64,000 bases of DNA from Pseudomonas capsici (lineage in GTDB: Bacteria; Pseudomonadota; Gammaproteobacteria; Pseudomonadales; Pseudomonadaceae), in contig NZ_JAFGZD010000001.1 of the NCBI RefSeq assembly GCF_017165765.1, forward strand, positions 310,001-374,000, read 5' to 3'. This document shows, piece by piece, positions 58,454 through 64,000 of the stretch. The position numbers were made by a program, and so were the translations under genes. How positions within the stretch are numbered: position 1 is the first letter of the stretch; every line of letters starts with the position of its first letter. The notes below the pieces were generated by a model. That model did not search any database, was not told where the DNA came from, and worked only from the letters and a program-made list of their open reading frames with translations.

Positions 58454-60265
58454 ATGTCCTTTGTCCCTCGTTTGACTTCCTTCCTGCAGCAGGCAATCCG
58501 CGCCATGCAGCTAGTCTGGACCACTTCACGAATCTTGTCCCTCGGGTTGGTGCTGGCGACCCTGATTGCCGGTCTGCTGCCTGCGCTGGCCGCCTGGCTG
58601 GGGCAGCGCATCGTCGATTCGGTACTGGCTGCCATCGAACTCAATACGGCCACCGGCGATGCGCCGCTGTGGCCGGTCTTGCGTTATGTCTTGCTTGAGG
58701 CGGGCGTGCTGGCGTTATTGGCCGCCGCTCAACGGGCGTTATCGGTTCAGCAGGCCTTGTTGCGGGTACAGCTCGGGCAGAAGGTCAACACCCTGATTCT
58801 GGAGAAGGCCCAGACTCTTTCGCTGCTGCAGTTCGAGGATTCGGAGTTCTACGACAAGCTGGTGCGGGTCCGGCGTGAGGCGTCGGTGAGGCCGCTGGCG
58901 TTGGTCACCAAATCCCTGGGGCTGATGCAGAACCTGATTGCCCTGATGGGTTTCGCTGTGCTGCTGGTGCATTTTTCACCCTGGGCGCTGTTGATTCTGG
59001 TGCTGGGTGCATTGCCGGTGTTCTTTGCCGAAGCGCATTTTTCGGGCAATGCCTTTCGGCTGTTTGCCCGTCGCGCTCCGGAAACACGCCAGCAGAATTA
59101 CATCGAGGCGCTGCTCTCCAACGAGGTTCATATCAAGGAGGTCAAGCTGTTCGGTTTTGCGCCGCTGCTGCTCAAGCGCTACCGGGATACTTTCGAGCGT
59201 CTGTATGCCGAAGACCGACAATTGACCATACGCCGCGATGGCTGGGGTTTCCTGCTGGGATTACTGGGTACTGCGGCCTTTTACCTGACGTATGCCTGGG
59301 TGATTGTCGATGCCGTACACGGGCGTATCACGCTTGGGCAAATGACCATGTATCTGGTGCTGTTCAAACAGGGGCAGAGCGCAGTGAGCAGCAGCCTGAT
59401 GGCCATCAGCGGTTTGTACGAGGATGGCCTGTATCTGGCGGATCTTTATGAATATCTGGGACAGCCGGTTCAGGCACGGTCCGGCAGGCTGACCCAAGGC
59501 GTTGCACCCGGCGATGGCCTGCGTTTCGAAGCGGTGAGCTTCAGCTATCCAGGTTCCAGCCAGCCGGCACTGGAAAATATCGATCTGCATCTGGCACCCG
59601 GTCGCAGCGTGGCTCTGGTGGGGGCCAATGGTTCGGGCAAGACTACGCTGATCAAGCTGCTGACTCGTCTTTATCGGCCGGATCGCGGGCGCATCCTGCT
59701 CGATGGCAGCGATCTGCAGGAGTGGGACGAAGACGCCTTGCGTACCCGTATCGGAGTGATCTTTCAGGATTTCATCCGCTATCAGTTCCTGGTGGGTGAG
59801 AACCTTGGCGTAGGGGATATCACGGCCTTCGATGACGAGAGCCGCTGGAAGGAGGCGGCTGCCCAGGGCATGGCGGCATCTTTCATTGCACAGCTCGACA
59901 AGGGCTATGCCACCCAGTTGGGTCGCTGGTTCAAGGGTGGCCAGGAGCTGTCCGGCGGGCAATGGCAGAAGATTGCCTTGTCCCGCGCCTACATGCGGCG
60001 CGATGCCGATATCCTGATTCTCGATGAGCCGACGGCTGCGCTGGATGCGGCAGCGGAAGCCGCGGTATTCGACCGTTTTCGCGAGTACGCCAAAGGGCGC
60101 ATGACGCTGTTGATCTCCCATCGTTTTTCCAGCGTGCGCAACGCTGAACATATCGTGGTACTCGAGCATGGGCGGGTGCTGGAGCGTGGCGATCACGACA
60201 GCTTGATGGCTGCCGGTGGCCACTACGCAAGGCTGTTCGATCTGCAGGCCCAGGGTTATCGCTAA
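58454..60265 (+). CDS. ABC exporter half-transporter (permease plus ATPase)
   Basis: The 603-residue protein has six transmembrane helices in its first 310 residues and an ATPase domain with Walker A GANGSGKTTLIKLL, signature LSGGQWQKIALSRAYMR and Walker B ADILILDEPTAALDA. It should work as a homodimer exporting a lipid, peptide or drug; the neighbours give no clue. The ATG at 58454 is chosen because the reading upstream to 58400 lacks coding character. Confidence 0.9.
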   Translation: MSFVPRLTSFLQQAIRAMQLVWTTSRILSLGLVLATLIAGLLPALAAWLGQRIVDSVLAAIELNTATGDAPLWPVLRYVLLEAGVLALLAAAQRALSVQQALLRVQLGQKVNTLILEKAQTLSLLQFEDSEFYDKLVRVRREASVRPLALVTKSLGLMQNLIALMGFAVLLVHFSPWALLILVLGALPVFFAEAHFSGNAFRLFARRAPETRQQNYIEALLSNEVHIKEVKLFGFAPLLLKRYRDTFERLYAEDRQLTIRRDGWGFLLGLLGTAAFYLTYAWVIVDAVHGRITLGQMTMYLVLFKQGQSAVSSSLMAISGLYEDGLYLADLYEYLGQPVQARSGRLTQGVAPGDGLRFEAVSFSYPGSSQPALENIDLHLAPGRSVALVGANGSGKTTLIKLLTRLYRPDRGRILLDGSDLQEWDEDALRTRIGVIFQDFIRYQFLVGENLGVGDITAFDDESRWKEAAAQGMAASFIAQLDKGYATQLGRWFKGGQELSGGQWQKIALSRAYMRRDADILILDEPTAALDAAAEAAVFDRFREYAKGRMTLLISHRFSSVRNAEHIVVLEHGRVLERGDHDSLMAAGGHYARLFDLQAQGYR

Positions 60266-60400
60266 GCGCTCTGGCACGCAGGTGTTGACTGGCGGACACC
60301 AACAAAACACTTGCAGCTGTTGGCTTGAGGGCGTTTTATAGGGCCTCTTTGCCAAGCGCAGGAACGCGCTCGTTTTTATCTGAACCAGACGGAGACATCG

Positions 60401-61438
60401 ATGCAATTTCGTTCATTGGGCAAGACCGATATTTCGGTCAGCGCCATCGCGCTGGGCACCATGACCTGGGGCGAGCAAAACACCCAGGCCCAGGCTTTCG
60501 AGCAGATCCAGCTGGCCAAGAAGGCTGGCGTCAACTTCATCGACACCGCCGAAATGTACCCGGTGCCGCCACGCGGGGAAACCTATACCAAGACCGAAAG
60601 CATCATCGGCGAATACTTCAAGAAGTACGGTGATCGCAAGGATTGGGTACTGGCCAGCAAGGTGGCAGGCCCTGGCCGCATGGAGCATATCCGCAATGGC
60701 AACCCGCGCCTGGATCGCGCCAATATCACCGCCGCGCTGGAGGCCAGCCTCAAGCGTCTGAACACCGACTATCTGGATCTGTACCAACTGCACTGGCCGG
60801 ACCGCAAGACCAATTTCTTCGGTGTGCTGGGTTATCAGCATGACCCGGACGACTCGGCGGTCGAGATCGGGGAAACCCTGGCGGTGCTGAACGATCTGGT
60901 CAAGGCCGGCAAGATCCGTCATTTCGGTCTGTCCAACGAAACCCCGTGGGGCACTCAGCGTTTCCTGCACCTGGCCGAAACCCATGGCCTGCCGCGTGCC
61001 GTTTCCATCCAGAACCCGTACAACCTGCTTAACCGCAGCTTCGAAATCGGCCTGGCGGAAATCGCCATTCGCGAGCAGATCGGTCTGCTGGCCTATTCGC
61101 CACTGGCGTTCGGTGTGCTTGCTGGCAAATACCTCGACGGCGCACGTCCGGCCGATGGTCGTCTGACCTTGTTCGAGCGTTTCCAGCGTTACAACAATCC
61201 GCAGGCCGAGCGCGCTACCGCGCAATACGTGGCACTGGCTCGCCAGCACGGTCTGGACCCGGCACAAATGGCCCTGGCCTATGTGACCAGCCGTCCGTTC
61301 GTGACCAGCAACATCATTGGTGCCACCACGCTTGAGCAACTGGCCGTCAATCTGGCGAGCATCGATGTCTCGCTGTCCGATGAGGTCGTTGCCGGTATCG
61401 AAGCGATTCATGTCGGCCAGCCCAACCCGGCTCCATAA
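60401..61438 (+). CDS. tas: Aldo/keto reductase Tas
   Basis: The 345-residue protein belongs to the AKR superfamily, Tas group: FRSLGKTDISVSAIALGTMTWG, DTAEMYPVPPRGETY (Asp and Tyr of the catalytic set), the LDLYQLHWPDRKTNFFG His, and SIQNPYNLLNRSFE. It is an NADP(H)-dependent reductase of unknown physiological carbonyl. GGAG precedes the ATG. A GC-rich hairpin follows. Confidence 0.93.
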   Translation: MQFRSLGKTDISVSAIALGTMTWGEQNTQAQAFEQIQLAKKAGVNFIDTAEMYPVPPRGETYTKTESIIGEYFKKYGDRKDWVLASKVAGPGRMEHIRNGNPRLDRANITAALEASLKRLNTDYLDLYQLHWPDRKTNFFGVLGYQHDPDDSAVEIGETLAVLNDLVKAGKIRHFGLSNETPWGTQRFLHLAETHGLPRAVSIQNPYNLLNRSFEIGLAEIAIREQIGLLAYSPLAFGVLAGKYLDGARPADGRLTLFERFQRYNNPQAERATAQYVALARQHGLDPAQMALAYVTSRPFVTSNIIGATTLEQLAVNLASIDVSLSDEVVAGIEAIHVGQPNPAP

Positions 61439-61443
61439 AATAC

Positions 61444-61475
61444 AGCCCCCCTCCCAATCTTTGGCAGGGGGGGCT
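61444..61475 (+). terminator. GC-rich hairpin after tas
   Basis: AGCCCCCCT (61444-61452) pairs with AGGGGGGGCT (61466-61475) with one extra G; only TTG follows, so the T-run is weak. Confidence 0.55.
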
Positions 61476-61549
61476 TGCCCGCGACTGGCGGCTGAAATCG
61501 ACGCCGATCAAGTCGCGGAAATCTCCCCGTTTTGGTGCGCAAATCCCTG

Positions 61550-61569
61550 TTCGCGAATGAGTTCGCTCC
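61550..61569. repeat. REP half-element
   Basis: Single arm TTCGCGAATGAGTTCGCTCC, differing by one base from the arm at 49223. No partner arm within 100 bases. Confidence 0.55.
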
Positions 61570-61608
61570 TGTCTTGTGCGTGTGCAAACGCATTTGTAGC
61601 TTCTTATG

Positions 61609-61640
61609 CATTAATGGTATTTAAAAACTTACCATTAATG
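61609..61640. promoter_or_regulatory. Perfect 11-bp palindrome, candidate operator
   Basis: CATTAATGGTA (61609-61619), 10-base AT loop, TACCATTAATG (61630-61640). A third AATGGCATTAAGC follows directly. It is 134 bases before the receptor start. The AT-rich, G-C-poor stem makes an intrinsic terminator less likely than a dimeric repressor site. Confidence 0.6.
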
Positions 61641-61773
61641 GCATTAAGCTATAAGCCATCGGACAACCGGAGAACCTAATTACATATCGATGAACGCTAC
61701 CGTCCGCCGCACGGATCGCTCGTTGTTACCCGGGTAGAGAGGCCTGGGGTCAGGGATTTAAAAGGGGAGCGGT

Positions 61774-64000
61774 ATGGGGAGTTTCAAACGACACTTGCTG
61801 GGGACGGCCATTTTGTCAGCCAATTTGCTGACTGCCGGAACCTGGAGCGCCGCAGCACTGGCCGAGGAGGCCAAGGAAGAGAGCAAGACGCTCGATACCG
61901 TCATCGTGACCGGTACCCGGGCTCAGGAGCGCACCGCCAGCGCTTCGTTGTCACCCATTGATGTCATTTCCGGCGACAGCCTGCGCAATTCCGGCTCTGG
62001 AGAGCTGGGTGCGGTACTGGCCCGTCTGATTCCTTCGATCAACTTTCCGCGCCCCAGTCTGGTGGATGGCGCTGAACTGACACGTCCTGCGCAATTGCGT
62101 GGCCTGTCGCCCGATCAGGTGCTGGTGCTGGTCAATGGCAAGCGCCGTCACACTTCGGCCTTCGTCAATCTCGGGGGCGCGGTCGGACGTGGTTCGGCAC
62201 CAGCGGACCTGAACGCCATTCCGCTGTCGGCCATCGATCATATCGAAGTGCTGCGCGACGGTGCGTCGGCGCGTTATGGCTCGGATGCTATCGCCGGGGT
62301 CATCAACGTCATTCTCAAGGAAGGCGACCATGGCGGTTCGATTTCCACACAGTACGGTCAGTACAAGAAGGGCGATGGCATCAAGCGCAATATTTCGGGT
62401 AACACCGGTTTTGCCCTGGGCAGCAATGGTTTCCTCAACCTTTCCGGTGAGGGGGCAAACAACGACTACACCGACCGTGCCGGTAATGACTTTCGCGCTG
62501 CAAGCATCGGTTCTGCCACTTATGGCCAGCATGTATTCCGTCAGGGTGAACCGGAAACCGAGGAAGGCAAGATCCAGTTCAACGGTGGCTACAGCTTCAG
62601 CGATGCTGCCGAGTTCTACAGCTTTGGTGGCTACAGCAAGCGTCGCGGCGAAACGGCGGCGTTCTATCGGGCCAGCAACGCCTCGAACAACATCCCGGCC
62701 ATTTATCCCAATGGTTACCTGCCGCTGATTCACGGCACTCTGGAAGATACTTCTCTGGTCGCGGGCTTGCGTGGCGAGCTTGCCAATAACTGGCATTACG
62801 ATCTGTCTGCCAACTATGGCAAGAACTCCTACGAGTTGCGCACCAAGACCATCAACACTTCTCTGGGGCTGGCCACTCCGCGCTCGTTCTACAACGGCAC
62901 GCTGACCAACGACCAGAAGCAGCTCAGCCTGGACCTGTCCCGTGAGTTCAGTGCGGCGTGGTTGCCGTATCCGGTGTCGGTGGCGTTCGGTGCCGAGTAT
63001 CTGCATCAGGGCTACCAGATCGAGGCGGGCCAGGCCGAGTCCTACTTCCAGACCGGCAGCTCGGGGCTTGGCGGTTTCCGTGCGGCGGATGCGGGCAGCT
63101 ATTCGCGACACAACTTTGCCCAGTATCTGGACCTGGAAACCAACATCACCGAGAAACTCGGCGTTTCGGCTGCCGTACGTCGCGAGGATTACAGCGACTT
63201 CGGTTCCAATACCAGCGGTTCGGTTTCGGCGCGTTATGATTTCACGCCGCAGATCGCCTTGCGCGGCAGTGTTTCGACAGGGTTCCGCGCGCCGTCGTTG
63301 GCTCAGCAGAACTTTACCTATACCTCGTCGCAACTGATCGGCAACACCATCCAGGAGGCGGGGACGTTCCCGGCCAGCAGCAATGTGGCGCAACTTCTGG
63401 GTGCCGAGGATCTCAAGGCCGAGAAGTCCCGCAACTACAGCCTGGGTCTGGTGCTCAAGCCGCTGGACAACCTGACCGTGACGGCGGATGTCTACCGTAT
63501 CGATATCCGTGACCGTATCTCGCTGTCATCCAACCTGGTGCTCAACAACGCTGCAACCAGCTATCTGCAGGCCAATGGCATCACTGACATCAACTACACC
63601 AGTGTCCGTTACTTCACCAATGCCACCGACACCAGCACCGATGGCGTCGATCTGGTTGCCAACTACCGCTATCAGTTCGATAACGGTGTGGATTGGAACA
63701 GCACCCTGGGCTACAACTACAACCACACCAAGGTTACCAGCGTAAAAGCCAACCCGGCGGTGCTGGATCAGTTGGGTGTCAACCTGGTGCGTGTAGATCG
63801 TCGCGAGCGCATCGGCCTGCTGGGTGATACCACGCCGGAGCACAAGCTCACCCTGGCCAACGATTTCACGATCGGCAACTGGACGCTGCACTCCAACCTG
63901 GTGCGTTACGGCGAGTTCACCAGCTATCAGGCTGCTGAAGTCAACGACCAGACGTTCAAGGCGGCCTGGCTGCTGGATCTGGCCGTGGATTACAAACTCA
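61774..64000 (+). CDS. TonB-dependent receptor (partial, runs off the right edge)
   Basis: The open frame begins MGSFKRHLLGTAILSANLL, a signal peptide ending near ALAEEA, with no N-terminal signalling domain. A plug domain follows: the TonB box-like TLDTVIVTGTR, LRGLSPDQVLVLVNGKRR and IEVLRDGASARYGSDAIAGVINV. The beta-barrel with RGSVSTGFRAPSLAQQ runs to the window end at codon 742. Such outer-membrane receptors import ferric siderophores, cobalamin, sugars or other bulky substrates; the ligand is not deducible. It is about 80-95% complete here if of usual length. Confidence 0.93.
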   Translation, partial: MGSFKRHLLGTAILSANLLTAGTWSAAALAEEAKEESKTLDTVIVTGTRAQERTASASLSPIDVISGDSLRNSGSGELGAVLARLIPSINFPRPSLVDGAELTRPAQLRGLSPDQVLVLVNGKRRHTSAFVNLGGAVGRGSAPADLNAIPLSAIDHIEVLRDGASARYGSDAIAGVINVILKEGDHGGSISTQYGQYKKGDGIKRNISGNTGFALGSNGFLNLSGEGANNDYTDRAGNDFRAASIGSATYGQHVFRQGEPETEEGKIQFNGGYSFSDAAEFYSFGGYSKRRGETAAFYRASNASNNIPAIYPNGYLPLIHGTLEDTSLVAGLRGELANNWHYDLSANYGKNSYELRTKTINTSLGLATPRSFYNGTLTNDQKQLSLDLSREFSAAWLPYPVSVAFGAEYLHQGYQIEAGQAESYFQTGSSGLGGFRAADAGSYSRHNFAQYLDLETNITEKLGVSAAVRREDYSDFGSNTSGSVSARYDFTPQIALRGSVSTGFRAPSLAQQNFTYTSSQLIGNTIQEAGTFPASSNVAQLLGAEDLKAEKSRNYSLGLVLKPLDNLTVTADVYRIDIRDRISLSSNLVLNNAATSYLQANGITDINYTSVRYFTNATDTSTDGVDLVANYRYQFDNGVDWNSTLGYNYNHTKVTSVKANPAVLDQLGVNLVRVDRRERIGLLGDTTPEHKLTLANDFTIGNWTLHSNLVRYGEFTSYQAAEVNDQTFKAAWLLDLAVDYKL

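Larger units (their letters stand above)
61476..61773. promoter_or_regulatory. Intergenic region before the TonB-dependent receptor
   Basis: It contains a single REP arm (TTCGCGAATGAGTTCGCTCC, 61550-61569), then an AT-rich section with the perfect palindrome at 61609-61640, and finally a GGGGAGC ribosome site at 61764-61770 before the receptor ATG. No Fur-box sequence is obvious to me. No ORF found. Confidence 0.5.

Noticed and set aside
61951..63393. 480-residue minus-strand ORF opposite the TonB-dependent receptor
   Set aside because: The receptor frame is continuous with plug and barrel motifs; the antisense frame has none.

Overview
The window looks like a chromosomal segment of a Pseudomonas, most likely of the P. 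syringae/viridiflava side of the genus. This is inferred from the gene set (cobalamin-dependent metH, the haem-bearing cis/trans fatty acid isomerase cti, the aerobic cobalt chelatase locus, the GlgA/TreZ/MalQ/TreY/GlgX trehalose-glucan operon, short-form gnd with zwf), from gene order and from palindromic REP elements with a TTCGCGAATGAATTCGCT arm. I see no prophage, plasmid, rRNA, tRNA or CRISPR. Most of the segment reads as core or well-established accessory metabolism.

Layout. 1-2050: 5' tip of cysI, a 37-residue membrane microprotein, an orphan periplasmic binding protein and a DUF2970 protein. 2054-8227: divergent metH and cti. 8395-10080: acyltransferase and nfuA. 10142-19440: a B12 locus built around two back-to-back cobalamin riboswitches. 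The left one faces cbtB-cbtA-cobE-cobM; the right one faces cobW-cobN-chlI plus a VWA (ChlD-like) frame that appears to be reached from chlI by a dnaX-type -1 frameshift signal. 19491-24383: a VpsR-like AAA+ regulator with altered signature motifs, an NMN/ribosylnicotinamide salvage pair (pnuC plus NadR-like kinase), uppP, DUF1294 and MmcQ genes. 24502-28388: pcaD, a LysR regulator, azoR and a secreted alpha/beta hydrolase.

28343-42374 is one long leftward gene string: glgA, treZ, malQ, treY, a DUF2934 gene, glgX and then, stop-to-start overlapped, an acyl-CoA dehydrogenase-like protein, a PIG-L deacetylase, a NodS-like methyltransferase and a family 2 glycosyltransferase. The first part makes and remodels alpha-glucan and trehalose, probably for osmotic and desiccation tolerance. 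The last four genes form a compact module of unknown product. 44026-49215 is a rightward gnd-zwf-HAD phosphatase-GH15 cluster (oxidative pentose phosphate entry plus a glucoamylase/trehalase-type hydrolase).

49216-64000 holds a MITE-like palindrome, small conserved proteins and lipoproteins, ugd and galU (UDP-glucose and UDP-glucuronate supply), gor, a class II aldolase, glsA, a DUF1615 lipoprotein, a DUF1810 protein, an ABC half-transporter, the aldo/keto reductase tas and the start of a TonB-dependent receptor that runs off the right edge behind a striking palindrome.

The most interesting signals are the -1 frameshift cassette joining chlI to its VWA frame (18766-18813), the divergent double riboswitch (12345-12812), the four-gene glycoconjugate-like module (28343-31381), the motif-degenerate regulator (20132-21457) and the palindrome before the receptor (61609-61640).
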